Positions 27,242 to 36,145 of a DNA stretch of 64,000 nt are shown here, one piece after another (the first letter of the stretch is position 1; each line of letters opens with the position of its first letter). The translations under genes were made by a program, and so were the position numbers. Origin of the DNA: Mycobacterium gastri (GTDB lineage: Bacteria > Actinomycetota > Actinomycetes > Mycobacteriales > Mycobacteriaceae); NCBI RefSeq assembly GCF_002102175.1, contig NZ_LQOX01000130.1:1-64000 (forward strand), read 5' to 3'. Under the pieces are notes generated by a model. That model was not told the DNA's origin. It saw only the letters and a list, made by a program, of their open reading frames with translations, and searched no databases.

Positions 27242-27405
27242 TAGCTCTCGAGCTTCGCCGGCCCAATACCGAGCATGGACAAGAAAATGCGGCACTCGTC
27301 GGCGTCGTTGGCGTATGCGGCGACGACCCTCCTAGCCTGGCTCGCGGTGCTGTCGGCCACCGGTTCCACGTCGCCGATATCGCCATGGTCAGTTTTGGTA
27401 GGCAT
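27241..27405 (-). CDS. Small conserved protein upstream of otsA (Rv3489-like)
   Basis: A 54-residue protein from ATG 27405, exactly the length of M. tuberculosis Rv3489, which also precedes otsA. It is acidic (several Asp/Glu) without a membrane segment. The core VAAYANDADECRIFLSMLGIGP looks like a small helical domain. It overlaps otsA by one base, so it probably acts with or regulates OtsA translation. The function is unknown. Confidence 0.82.
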   Translation of the reverse strand: MPTKTDHGDIGDVEPVADSTASQARRVVAAYANDADECRIFLSMLGIGPAKLES

Positions 27406-27540
27406 TACACAACTGTAAGCGAAGCAAAATCCGGCACGCAGCGGCGGCGACGAGCCGGGCTCAATTCGCGGCGAGCACCTCCCTGGCCGCCCGCTCGCCT
27501 CAATGCGCCGCACCGCGCGGCCGCCCGGCCCGTGACCTTC

Positions 27541-27564
27541 TTACAGAGTCACCGTAATCTGTAA
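27541..27564. promoter_or_regulatory. Perfect inverted repeat (putative operator) upstream of enoyl-CoA hydratase gene
   Basis: TTACAGA (27541-27547) and TCTGTAA (27558-27564) are perfect inverted arms separated by 10 bases. They lie 50 bases before the preferred start at 27614, in the divergent region with the otsA operon. The arrangement is like a TetR- or GntR-type operator; no regulator gene is adjacent. Confidence 0.5.
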
Positions 27565-27613
27565 AGGCGATATCAGCCCCATGACGACCCGCGAGACAAG
27601 GCAGGTGGGCGCA

Positions 27614-28549
27614 ATGACACTCTCGGACAAAGCCGATGCCCAGGCCGACGGCGCCAAACCCGCCGAGCTGGTGGCCTACGAGACCCTCGACGACGGGCGG
27701 ATCGCGCGGATCTGGCTCAACCGCCCGGAGGCCCACAACGCGCAGAATCGAACCCTGTTGGTTCAGCTCGACGAGGCGTTCTGCCAGGCCGAGGCCGACG
27801 ACGCCGTGCGCGTGGTGATCCTGGCCGCGCGGGGAAAGAACTTCTCCGCCGGGCACGACCTCGGGTCGGAGGAGGCGATGCTGGAGCGCAAGCCCGGACC
27901 GGCGCAGCATCCGACCTTCCGCTCCCATGGCGCCACCCGCGACGCGGTCATGGAGAAGCTGTACCTGCAAGAGTGGCACTTCTATTTCCAGAACACCTGC
28001 CGCTGGCGCGATTTACGCAAGATCACCATCGCCCAGGTCCAGGGCAACGCGATCTCGGCGGGCCTGATGTTGATCTGGGCCTGCGATCTGATCGTCGCCG
28101 CCGACAATGCGAAGTTCAGCGACGTGGTGGCGGTGCGACTGGGTATGCCGGGCGTCGAATACTACGCTCACCCTTGGGAATTCGGTCCGCGCAAGGCTAA
28201 AGAGCTGCTGTTGACCGGTGATTCGCTGGATGCCGACGAGGCCTACCGGCTCGGCATGGTGTCCAAGGTCTTTCCGGCCGCCGAACTGGAGGAGAAGACC
28301 CTGGAGTTCGCGCGGCGCATCGCCGAGCGTCCTACCATGGCGGCGTTGCTGGTCAAGGACTCGGTGAACGCGGCTTCCGACGCCATGGGTTTCACCGAGG
28401 CGCTGCGGCATGCGTTTCACGTCCACGAGTTGGGACATGCCCATTGGGCTGCCCACAACGAAAGCAGGTACCCGGTTGGCCTGCCGCCGGACGTCGAAGA
28501 CTGGCGTACGGCGAAGCCGACCAAGGTGGCGCGCCGCGATACGCCGTAG
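27614..28549 (+). CDS. Enoyl-CoA hydratase/isomerase (crotonase) family protein
   Basis: A 311-residue crotonase-fold enzyme from ATG 27614 (AGGTGG 5 bases upstream); an in-frame ATG at 27581 would give 322 residues. The oxyanion-hole segments are KNFSAGHDLGSEE and VQGNAISAGLMLIWACDLIVAAD. The position that is Gly-Gly-G(x) in active hydratases reads AISAGL. It hydrates or isomerises an unsaturated acyl-CoA; the substrate is unknown. A longer-than-usual insert (residues about 95-130) distinguishes it from short EchA proteins. It may work with the two SDR genes downstream, but a 639-base gap separates them. Confidence 0.85.
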   Translation: MTLSDKADAQADGAKPAELVAYETLDDGRIARIWLNRPEAHNAQNRTLLVQLDEAFCQAEADDAVRVVILAARGKNFSAGHDLGSEEAMLERKPGPAQHPTFRSHGATRDAVMEKLYLQEWHFYFQNTCRWRDLRKITIAQVQGNAISAGLMLIWACDLIVAADNAKFSDVVAVRLGMPGVEYYAHPWEFGPRKAKELLLTGDSLDADEAYRLGMVSKVFPAAELEEKTLEFARRIAERPTMAALLVKDSVNAASDAMGFTEALRHAFHVHELGHAHWAAHNESRYPVGLPPDVEDWRTAKPTKVARRDTP

Positions 28550-29188
28550 CGCCGCGAGTCTGGGTCACATCCGTCATATCCGTCACACCCGTAACCCGGA
28601 AGGGGAGAGAGTCCCTTCTGCCTACCACTGACTCGGAAATTCAGGGTGACCACGAGTGCTGCTGGTCAATGATGTCCTGTTGCGCAGCCTTGGCTGCCTA
28701 GCTCTGTTTTCGGCACACCGATACCGCACCTTCGCTCAAACCGCTTGTGATGGCAGGCGTTCGGGGGATGTTTCACGTGCTCACCGAATCGGCGGTCATG
28801 CCGCCGAATCGAGTGTGCAGTGACGGGTGTGACTGTGCAGGTAGGGCGGGAACATCCACGATCGGCCCGCCCTGACGGCACACTCGGCGCCGCCAGCGCA
28901 CACTCGGCGCCGTCGGCGCACACTCGGCGCCGTCGGCGCACAGTCGGCGGCCCCATCTCCCCACACCGGAGCGCAGCCCCACGACCGCTAACAGCGACAC
29001 CTCCGGTTGCAACCGGCCCGCGCAACCGATTTGTCGCTAGTAGCTGGGCACATTGCCGTCCACCTTCCCAGAAACCGGTGTGGCAGCTGTGACTAATGTG
29101 CTCGAGGACACCGGGGGCTGATATCCGAGCCGACGGCCGCATGGTTCGATGACGAGAACCTGTTTCAGCTTCACTGTGAGGGGCTCGA
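28550..29188. other. Long intergenic region with repeats
   Basis: No convincing gene was found in these 639 bases. Right after the crotonase gene lies a GAAGGGGA/TCCCTTC hairpin (28600-28620, imperfect) that may terminate it. GTCACACCCGT (near 28580) recurs inverted as ACGGGTGTGAC (near 28822). A 20-bp tandem repeat occupies 28881-28950. The last 100 bases should hold the promoter for the SDR pair. Confidence 0.55.
28881..28950. repeat. 20-bp tandem repeat, 3.5 copies (VNTR-like)
   Basis: Units CACTCGGCGCCGTCGGCGCA lie at 28901-28920 and 28921-28940. A variant with three mismatches in the second half is at 28881-28900 and a partial copy at 28941-28950. The unit contains the palindrome GGCGCC. 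It is non-coding in this position and a candidate variable-number locus. Confidence 0.9.
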
Positions 29189-30022
29189 ATGCAGCTTTCG
29201 TTTCAAGACCGGACGTATCTGGTAACCGGCGGCGGCAGCGGAATCGGCAAGGGGGTGGCGGCCGGTCTGGTGGCCGCCGGAGCCTCGGTCATGATCGTCG
29301 GCCGCAACCCCGACCGGCTGGCGGGCGCCGTGCAAGAACTCGAAGCGCTGAAGGCACGCGGCGGGTCCATCCGCTACGAGCCCGCGGACGTCACCAACGA
29401 GGAGGAGACCGCCCGCGTAGTCCACGCGGTAACGGCGTGGCACGGTCAGCTGCACGGTGTGGTGCACTGCGCGGGCGGGTCGGAGACCATCGGGCCGATC
29501 ACCCAGATCGACTCGGCGGCCTGGCGTCGCACCGTTGACCTCAACGTCAACGGCACCATGTATGTGCTCAAACACGCTGCGCGCGAGATGGTCCGCGGCG
29601 GCGGCGGTTCCTTCGTCGGCATCTCCTCGATCGCGGCCAGCAATACGCATCGCTGGTTCGGCGCCTACGGGGTCACCAAGTCCGCAGTCGACCACTTGAT
29701 GCAGCTGGCGGCCGACGAGCTCGGCCCGTCGTGGGTACGGGTCAACGGAATCCGCCCGGGATTGATCCGCACCGAACTCGTCGCGCCGGTCACCGAATCG
29801 CCGGAGCTGAGCCGCGACTACGCGGTCTGCACGCCGCTGCCGCGGGTCGGCGAGGTCGAGGACGTCGCGAACCTGGCGATGTTCCTGCTCAGCGACGCCG
29901 CCGGCTTCATCACCGGGCAGGTGATCAACGTCGACGGCGGCCAGATGTTGCGACGGGGCCCGGACTACTCGGCGATGCTGGAACCGGTGTTCGGCCGCGA
30001 CGGGTTACGCGGAGTGGTCTGA
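29189..30022 (+). CDS. Short-chain dehydrogenase/reductase
   Basis: A 277-residue classical SDR with TGGGSGIG (residues 12-19), HCAG near 93, the catalytic Ser in GISSIAAS and YGVTKSA near 158. A C-terminal GQVINVDGGQ follows. It closely resembles 2,4-dienoyl-CoA reductase-type or 3-oxoacyl reductase SDRs. The substrate is unknown. It is 4 bases from a second SDR gene and close to cpsA, the position occupied by Rv3485c in M. tuberculosis; orthology is plausible but not proven. Confidence 0.88.
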   Translation: MQLSFQDRTYLVTGGGSGIGKGVAAGLVAAGASVMIVGRNPDRLAGAVQELEALKARGGSIRYEPADVTNEEETARVVHAVTAWHGQLHGVVHCAGGSETIGPITQIDSAAWRRTVDLNVNGTMYVLKHAAREMVRGGGGSFVGISSIAASNTHRWFGAYGVTKSAVDHLMQLAADELGPSWVRVNGIRPGLIRTELVAPVTESPELSRDYAVCTPLPRVGEVEDVANLAMFLLSDAAGFITGQVINVDGGQMLRRGPDYSAMLEPVFGRDGLRGVV

Positions 30023-30026
30023 GGCC

Positions 30027-30818
30027 ATGCAGCGACTCGAAGGCCAGCGGATTCTGGTGACCGGCGCCGCCTCCGGGATCGGTCAGGCCACCGCACTGCG
30101 GCTGCTGGACGAGGGTGCCGCGGTGGTTGGCGCCGACATCGCGACCGACGGATTGGCCATGACAGCGGCCCGGGCAGATGAGGCCGGGACCGGCCACCGG
30201 TTCACCATCAGGGAGCTGAACGTCGCCGACGAGCGGTCGGTGATCGAGGGGATGCGACGCGCCGTCGACACCCTGGGTGGCCTGGACTCGCTGATCAACG
30301 CCGCCGGCATGCTGCGCGCCGCGCACACTCACCAGACCGGCACCGAGCAGTGGAATCAGATCATCGCGGTCAACCTGACCGGCACCTTTCTGGTGGTCCG
30401 GGAAGCCCTGCCCGCGCTGCTGGCCAACCAGCGCAGCACCATAGTCAACTTCAGCTCCACCTCGGCATCGTTCGCCCATCCGTACATGGCGGCCTACGCC
30501 GCGAGCAAGGGTGGCGTTCAGGCGTTCACCCATTCGCTGGCGGTCGAATACGCGAAGGCGGGTCTGCGTGCGGTGTGCGTGGCGCCCGGCAGCATCAAGT
30601 CCGGCATCACCGATGCCACCGGCGGTTACCTTCCGCAAGATGCCGACTGGTCGCTGTTTACCCGGCTGATGCCCGTCCTGCCCACCACCGAGACATCCAG
30701 CGGCGCCGGAATGGCCGACCCGTCGGTGGTCGCCGGCGTCATCGCCATGTTGGTGTCGGAGGACGGTGCGTTCATCACCGGCACCGAAATCCGCATCGAC
30801 GGCGGAACCCACGCCTAG
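30027..30818 (+). CDS. Short-chain dehydrogenase/reductase
   Basis: A 263-residue classical SDR with TGAASGIG (residues 12-19), NAAG near 92, the catalytic Ser in NFSSTSAS and YAASKGG near 157, and GTEIRIDGGTH at the C-terminus. It is separated from the preceding SDR by only 4 bases, so the two enzymes are co-transcribed and may act on the same or sequential substrates. It ends 28 bases from the convergent cpsA stop. Confidence 0.88.
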   Translation: MQRLEGQRILVTGAASGIGQATALRLLDEGAAVVGADIATDGLAMTAARADEAGTGHRFTIRELNVADERSVIEGMRRAVDTLGGLDSLINAAGMLRAAHTHQTGTEQWNQIIAVNLTGTFLVVREALPALLANQRSTIVNFSSTSASFAHPYMAAYAASKGGVQAFTHSLAVEYAKAGLRAVCVAPGSIKSGITDATGGYLPQDADWSLFTRLMPVLPTTETSSGAGMADPSVVAGVIAMLVSEDGAFITGTEIRIDGGTHA

Positions 30819-30846
30819 CTAATTCACGCTGCGCGCGTTGCGCGCC

Positions 30847-32397
30847 CTAATTCACACAGGGAACTCCGCCGCCATCGATCGGCTTTCCGTGATCGGGCGT
30901 CGGATATGTGCTGGTAGTACCGCCGCTGTAATAGGTGTTGTACTTGCTGCCGGTCGATGTGGTGGTCGTGCTGGTTTCTTGGGATTCGTCGAGGGCCGGC
31001 ATCGCGAAGTCGGTATCCACGGTCAGCTGGATGTGTCCCGGTGCCAAGCTGGGGTCCGCTTTCAACGTGTCGACGCCGAGCAGGCTGGCCAGATTCTGCG
31101 CGTCGGTTTGAGCGCCGGTGCCGTATTTGATCGTGCTGGCCGACGGATCGCCGGCTTGGCGGTCCCGGACCTGGCCGGCGGTGTAGCCGCGCTTTCGCAG
31201 CGCGCTGGACACCTGGCTGGCCATCCCACTGATGCTGCCGGCATTGACCACTTCGACGACGGTGGACGGGTCCGGCTTCGCGGCGGGGGTCGTGGTTGTC
31301 GCCGCCGGGGCACCGGCACCGATCGCCGCGGCTACCTCGGCCTTGATCGCGGCCGGGTCGATGATGTTGACGTCCTGGCCGTCGATGTTGTCATAACGCA
31401 CCACAGGCAGGGTCCGGAACTCGACATTCCCGCCCGCCAGTTCGCCCATGCGGCGGAACAGATCCTCATCCCAGCCGGCCGACAACACGACGTCTTTTCG
31501 GGCCACGGTCATCAGGCTGTCGAGGCGGTCCAGATTGGTGAAGGTGCCCGAATCCTGCAGATCGTGCATCACCGACGACAGGAATGCCTGCTGCCGGTGG
31601 GTCCGGTCGAGGTCCCCGTTATCCAGACCGTGACGCTGCCGCACGAACGCCAGTGCCTGGGCCGCGTCGAGTCGCTGGCGGCCGGCGGGAAAGTCGGCGC
31701 CGGAATACGAGTCGTAGACGGCGTGGTTTAAACACACCTCGACGCCGCCCAGCGTCTCGGCCAGATCGTAGAAACCGGCCAGATTGACCTCGGCGAAGTA
31801 GTCGATCGGAACGCCGGTCAGACTGCGCACGGCACGCAGGGTCGCGGCGCGGCCGGCCTCGCGGCCCCGGGTCTCCAGCTCTCGCTGGGAACTCACCCCT
31901 TGGTTGGCCAACTGCTGAGCAACGTACTGCTTGGTGAGCCCGTAGGCTTCCTTGATCTTGATGTGGTTGTAGCCCGGAACGCCGGTGAAGGGCACCCAGT
32001 CGTCACGGGGGATCGAGAAGGCGACGACCTTTCCGTCGGCGCCGACGTGCACGAGGATCAGGGTGTTGGTGTTGTAGCCCCCCTGGTCGGAATCACCGGC
32101 GTGCAGGTGTTTGAGGATCGACCACGGCAGATCGTTGCCCTCCTGGTCTTTGCGCGAGTCCAGCCCGATCAGCAGGATGTTCATGTTGTTGCCGGTGGAC
32201 CGCGGGTCCTCGGCGGTCAGGGCCTGGGAAATGGTGATGCCACTCAGTGCGCCGTGAGCCACCCAATATCCGGCCCCGGTCATGCCCAGGGCCACCACGG
32301 AGACCAGGGTCATGAAGCTTCGCGACAGCCGTCGGCGCAGCGGAGACGGCTTACGGACAGCGCGACGGCGGTGACGTCCGCCCGAACGACCCATCAC
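30847..32397 (-). CDS. cpsA: LytR-CpsA-Psr family protein CpsA
   Basis: A 516-residue protein (512 in M. tuberculosis CpsA, Rv3484). A basic N-terminus is followed by a membrane helix near residues 29-50. The LCP catalytic domain starts with NILLIGLDSRKDQ near 75-87 and includes FSIPRDDWV and the R-rich GRQRLDAAQALAFVRQRHG motif. A LytR_C domain follows at about 370-460, then a Ser/Thr-rich tail. LCP proteins attach arabinogalactan or other glycopolymers to peptidoglycan at the outer face of the membrane. CpsA is also implicated in evasion of LC3-associated phagocytosis. Confidence 0.95.
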   Translation of the reverse strand: MMGRSGGRHRRRAVRKPSPLRRRLSRSFMTLVSVVALGMTGAGYWVAHGALSGITISQALTAEDPRSTGNNMNILLIGLDSRKDQEGNDLPWSILKHLHAGDSDQGGYNTNTLILVHVGADGKVVAFSIPRDDWVPFTGVPGYNHIKIKEAYGLTKQYVAQQLANQGVSSQRELETRGREAGRAATLRAVRSLTGVPIDYFAEVNLAGFYDLAETLGGVEVCLNHAVYDSYSGADFPAGRQRLDAAQALAFVRQRHGLDNGDLDRTHRQQAFLSSVMHDLQDSGTFTNLDRLDSLMTVARKDVVLSAGWDEDLFRRMGELAGGNVEFRTLPVVRYDNIDGQDVNIIDPAAIKAEVAAAIGAGAPAATTTTPAAKPDPSTVVEVVNAGSISGMASQVSSALRKRGYTAGQVRDRQAGDPSASTIKYGTGAQTDAQNLASLLGVDTLKADPSLAPGHIQLTVDTDFAMPALDESQETSTTTTSTGSKYNTYYSGGTTSTYPTPDHGKPIDGGGVPCVN

Positions 32398-32663
32398 AAG
32401 CCTCGACCCGTCACCGGTTCACCGGCCGGCGCCGGGCCGGCGGTTTGCCGGGACGTCGTTTGCTGCATGCCGTCTAGTATGCGGCAGATTGCTGCACAGC
32501 CCCCACTCCAGATGCGCGGATGTGGGCAGATTCACCCGCTGAGCAGCGGCTACTCCGCGGCCGGTTCATTTCCCCTACCTGCACCTTCTGGCTACAATTC
32601 GCCAAGCTCGGAAGTACCGGGGAGGCGTCTGCCGCCCAACAGGGAGGGGTGTCGGGCACGAAC

Positions 32664-33341
32664 ATGGCATCGGGCGATATCGACCCTAACTGGCCCCCGC
32701 CGACCTACGAGCCGGCCTACGAGCCGTCCGACGATGTCGATACGACTCCACCGTCGGGGCCGGCCTGGTCCGGGCGCGTCATCTGGCTGGTGGCGGTGCT
32801 CCTAGCCGTCCTAACCGTCATCGTCGTGGCGGTCGTGGTGTTCTCGGGCAGGCCGCAGTCCGGCGCCGGTCCGGCGCCCACGACCGCCCCGCCGAACCCG
32901 CCGACTACGGTGTCCACCACGCCCGCGGGCCAGTGCGGGCCGGATGAGGCAACCGCGGTATCCGCGGCGCTCGCCCAGCTCCCCCCGGACAAGAAGACCG
33001 GCAAACCATGGAATCCCACCCCGCAGTTCAGCGACTACGATCCGTGCGCGGACTTATCGGCGGTGGTGGTGACGGTGGTGGATGCCACCCGCAGCTCACC
33101 GGACCAGGCGCTGATGTTTCACCGCGGGGCGTTCGTCGGCACTGCCACCCCGGTGGCATATCCGTTCACCGAATTGGAGGTTCCGGCCTCCACCGACGAC
33201 CTGGTCGTCCTCACCTACCGGAGCAGACAAAGCTGTGACGCCTGCGATGACGGCACCCTGACCACCGTGGGGTTCCAGTGGCAAGGCGACCACGTCCAAA
33301 TGCTCGATCCGCCCCCGGAGTCGTTGGATTCGCCGCCGTGA
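32664..33341 (+). CDS. Membrane-anchored protein, Rv3483c-like
   Basis: A 225-residue protein from ATG 32664. GTG 32649 is an alternative start immediately after the AGGGAGGGG ribosome site. A proline-rich cytoplasmic N-terminus (PPPTYEPAYEPSDD) is followed by a single membrane helix near residues 37-60 and a Pro/Thr linker. The external domain carries two cysteine pairs (CGP...CADL and CDACDDG). The position divergent to cpsA and the length match Rv3483c (220). The function is unknown; a cell-envelope role alongside CpsA is an inference from position. Confidence 0.85.
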   Translation: MASGDIDPNWPPPTYEPAYEPSDDVDTTPPSGPAWSGRVIWLVAVLLAVLTVIVVAVVVFSGRPQSGAGPAPTTAPPNPPTTVSTTPAGQCGPDEATAVSAALAQLPPDKKTGKPWNPTPQFSDYDPCADLSAVVVTVVDATRSSPDQALMFHRGAFVGTATPVAYPFTELEVPASTDDLVVLTYRSRQSCDACDDGTLTTVGFQWQGDHVQMLDPPPESLDSPP

Positions 33342-33389
33342 TCGGGCGCGCCCGGCCGAGCCCTCACCGACCCCGACGTTGAATGGAGC

Positions 33390-34142
33390 GTGACCGTGCC
33401 GACTTCACCGCCGGCAGGATGGTATTTCAATCCCGACGGTTCGGGCGGACAGCGATATTGGGACGGTCAGCACTGGACCAAGCACTGCCGGGCGGACCGC
33501 TCGACGGCACGCTCACCGTTACGGGCCGTCGCCAACGGGGTGCGCGGGGGCTGGTCGGGGATGCCGGCGGCACTGCGGCTGCTACTTCCCATCGTCTTGG
33601 TGCTGATGTCGGTCGGAATCGGGTTTGCGTTCTGGGTGAAATCGCCCCGCGACGACTGGGCACGCCTGCCGAAGCGGCTTAACTGCCAGCTGCAAGACGG
33701 ACCGAAGCCGCCCGACAACCTCACCGTGGCGTCGGTAGACGTCAGCCGTCCCCGAAGCGGCGTGTTGCAGCTGGTGGTTCGATTCGCGCAGCCGTTGCCG
33801 CAGTCGCCGACGGGCAATCACTCGTCCGGCTTTGTCGGTTACATCCTGACGTACAGTGTCGCCAACAACGGCAAGAAGTTCGTCGAGCTCGGCCCGGAAC
33901 AGGACACCGACGACCTTGCCATCGTCCGCACCCAAGGGCCTGCCAGCACCGATGCGTCGATGCGGCCGGACCGCGACACCAATGCCCGCAGAATCGCGCC
34001 CGACACCATGCAGATCAACCTCGAACTGAAGCGGCTCGGCGTCGAAAATCAGCCGGTGATTCCCGAGCTCACCGTCGACTCTCAGTTCAACACGCCGTCT
34101 ACCACAACCGTGCAGTATGCGCCGCAAGTCTGCCGGGGTTAG
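33390..34142 (+). CDS. DUF2510 membrane protein, Rv3482c-like
   Basis: A 250-residue protein (260 in Rv3482c). The first 32 residues form a DUF2510 motif, PPAGWYFNPDGSGGQRYWDG. A membrane helix lies near residues 62-82, and an external domain contains LNCQLQDG and a terminal QVCRG that could form a disulfide. The start is GTG 33390, 48 bases after the Rv3483c-like gene, so the two are probably one transcript. The function is unknown. Confidence 0.87.
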   Translation: MTVPTSPPAGWYFNPDGSGGQRYWDGQHWTKHCRADRSTARSPLRAVANGVRGGWSGMPAALRLLLPIVLVLMSVGIGFAFWVKSPRDDWARLPKRLNCQLQDGPKPPDNLTVASVDVSRPRSGVLQLVVRFAQPLPQSPTGNHSSGFVGYILTYSVANNGKKFVELGPEQDTDDLAIVRTQGPASTDASMRPDRDTNARRIAPDTMQINLELKRLGVENQPVIPELTVDSQFNTPSTTTVQYAPQVCRG

Positions 34143-34166
34143 CTAAACCCGTTGTGCGCCTTAGGA

Positions 34167-34427
34167 TCACGAGATTTCCTCGCCCGACGTGTAATACCAG
34201 CGGATGTTAGTGCCGGTGATCATTTCCAGGAGGAATACCCCCAGTGGTTCAATCTCGTAGTAGTAGTGAACGTTGCCGTTTGCGTCCATCGTGCTGGCGC
34301 AGCTGCGGCTCGGTGTCCCGCACCGTTGCTTGATCGGCATGGCTAGCGCGGCGATCAGTAGCACTACCGAAAACCACACCCCAAGCGGGACTTTTCTCAA
34401 TGCGAACCTCGTCTGCGAAGAAAGCAT
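34167..34427 (-). CDS. Small membrane protein, unknown
   Basis: An 86-residue frame with one clear hydrophobic helix (residues 15-31, GVWFSVVLLIAALAMPI) and a short tail with paired cysteines (CGTPSRSC) and aromatic residues (YYYEIEPLGVF). A TACACT hexamer lies 10 bases before the ATG. The codon pattern is less GC3-biased than in its neighbours. I do not recognise a family. It could be a real acquired small gene or a chance frame. Confidence 0.5.
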   Translation of the reverse strand: MLSSQTRFALRKVPLGVWFSVVLLIAALAMPIKQRCGTPSRSCASTMDANGNVHYYYEIEPLGVFLLEMITGTNIRWYYTSGEEIS

Positions 34428-34499
34428 TACTGCAGGCAGTGTATGCGGCTCGCGGAACGTCTTGGCCCGTATCGGGCAACCGAAATCCGGACCAACCGG

Positions 34500-34808
34500 C
34501 TAGTGCGCGGCTAGTTTGAGCACCCGGTTGTTGTTGCTGTCGGTCACGTAGAGGTTTCCGGCTGCGTCTACCGCGACGCCTTCGGGATGGTTGAGCCCGC
34601 TGAGCGGTAGCACTGTTTGGGAGCCGGCTCCCGCCGGCAATTTCAGGATCTGGTTCTTAGGAGAGTCACTGACGTAGACGGCACCGGTCTGGTCTACCGC
34701 GACTTGTTGAGGAGGGACACCGTAGGCCTCGCGGCGGAACCGTTCCCGGTATCCCGGCTCGGTGGCCAGCTCCGGCGCCAGCACCTTGATGGCAACCTCG
34801 CGACGCAT
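34500..34808 (-). pseudogene. Collapsed PknD-like Ser/Thr kinase with NHL repeats
   Basis: The frame contains a kinase N-lobe fragment, RREVAIKVLAPELA...GYRERFRREA (34799-34725), with the beta-3 lysine. It lacks the Gly-rich loop, catalytic loop, activation segment and membrane helix. It then passes directly into beta-propeller NHL repeats (VAVDQTGAVYVSDSPKNQILKLPAG; GVAVDAAGNLYVTDSNNNRVLKLAA), the sensor-domain type of PknD. An in-frame internal deletion of several hundred codons, plus loss of the start region, leaves no functional kinase. It lies 136 bases upstream of the TDT transporter, on the opposite strand. Confidence 0.85.
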
Positions 34809-34944
34809 CTTGGTGCGTCGCAGCTGCGGTAGCTCGGTGAGGCGCGTCAGCGATATGCCGGCGGCTTTTCCAGCGGGTGGCATAGGGCGGGTCGGCCTGG
34901 CCGGGTCATCTTCGAGGCTGCCGCGTCGGTAGTGTTGCTCAGCT

Positions 34945-36093
34945 ATGGCCACCGCAAGCTCGGCGGATGCTTCGTCGCCGTCCACGCGGGTGGAAGTGCT
35001 CGGCAATATCGGGCCCAACTGGTTCGCCTCGGTCATGGGCACCGGAATCGTGGCTATTGCCGGGGCCACCCTGCCGGTCCACGTGCCTGGGTTGCGCGCC
35101 TTTGCCGAAGCGGTCTGGGTGATCGCGACGGTCCTGCTGGTCGTGCTGATCGTCCTGGTCGGCGGGCACTGGTTGCGCCATCCCACCGTGGCCCGCACGC
35201 ACGCCCGCAATCCGCAGATGGCCCACTTCTACGGCGCCGCACCCATGGCGCTGATGACCGTCGGCTCCGGCACACTGCTGGCTGGTGCACACCTCATCGG
35301 CGACCGCATTGCCGTCGACCTGGACTGGGTGCTGTGGAGCGCGGGAACGCTCGGTGGCCTGTTCACCGCCGTCAGCATTCCGTTCCTGATGTTCACCCAG
35401 CTTCGCGTGGAGCCGGACGCGGCATTCGGCGGCTGGCTCATGCCGGTGGTCCCGCCGATGGTGTCGGCCGCGACCGGGGCGCAACTGCTCCAGCACATGC
35501 CGGCGGGCACCGGCCGCGAAACCATGCTCTACGGCTGCTACGCGATGTTCGGACTGTCGTTAGTGGCGTCGCTGAACATCATCGCGATGATCTGGAGCCG
35601 GCTGGCCTTGTACGGCACTTCCGGCTCGGCGCGGGTGCCGACGCTGTGGATCGTGCTGGGGCCGCTCGGCCAATCCATCACCGCCGCAGGACTTTTGGCG
35701 GCCGGTGCGATGACCGGCGCGGTGCCGCACGAGCTGGCCGAGGACATGGCCGCGTTCGCGATCATCTTCGGGATTCCGGTGTGGGGTTTCGCGGTGCTCT
35801 GGATTGCCTTGGCCACCTCGCTGACGGTGCGAACCCTGCTGCGCGGCATGCCGTTTGCCCTGACATGGTGGAGCCTCACCTTCCCGGTAGGCACCTTCGT
35901 CACCGGTACGTCGCAGCTGGCCGTGCACACGCAGCTGCCAGCGTTCAAGGTGGCCGCCGTCATCGCTTACGCCGGTCTACTCGCCACCTGGGTTCTGGTG
36001 ACCCTCCGCACCGCCAAGGGCAGTCTGCGTGGCACGCTGCTCGTGCCGCCCAGCTGGGCGCCCGTCACGGTCGGCAAGAACCCGCAGTCCTGA
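34945..36093 (+). CDS. TDT (TehA/Mae1/SLAC1) family transporter
   Basis: A 382-residue membrane protein with about ten hydrophobic helices. Family-like segments are NWFASVMGTGIVAI near residues 25-38, the repeated aromatic/Gly helices and the terminal WSLTFPVGTFVTGT. The family includes tellurite-resistance TehA, Mae1 malate permeases and plant SLAC1 anion channels. The substrate here is unknown, possibly a dicarboxylate or small anion. Leader sequences are short and no strong ribosome site is visible. It lies between a kinase pseudogene and an MFS gene, in an accessory stretch. Confidence 0.88.
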   Translation: MATASSADASSPSTRVEVLGNIGPNWFASVMGTGIVAIAGATLPVHVPGLRAFAEAVWVIATVLLVVLIVLVGGHWLRHPTVARTHARNPQMAHFYGAAPMALMTVGSGTLLAGAHLIGDRIAVDLDWVLWSAGTLGGLFTAVSIPFLMFTQLRVEPDAAFGGWLMPVVPPMVSAATGAQLLQHMPAGTGRETMLYGCYAMFGLSLVASLNIIAMIWSRLALYGTSGSARVPTLWIVLGPLGQSITAAGLLAAGAMTGAVPHELAEDMAAFAIIFGIPVWGFAVLWIALATSLTVRTLLRGMPFALTWWSLTFPVGTFVTGTSQLAVHTQLPAFKVAAVIAYAGLLATWVLVTLRTAKGSLRGTLLVPPSWAPVTVGKNPQS

Positions 36094-36145
36094 CCGGCGC
36101 AGGCCGGTCCGGCGTCCCGCCCGGATGGCCGGGCACCGGCCGTCG

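Noticed and set aside
28881..28950. CRISPR array
   Set aside because: The 20-mers are directly adjacent with no spacers, and there are no cas genes.
28820..29142. Frames across the 20-bp tandem repeat on both strands
   Set aside because: Open only because the repeat is GC-rich and not stop-prone; no start context or recognisable domain.
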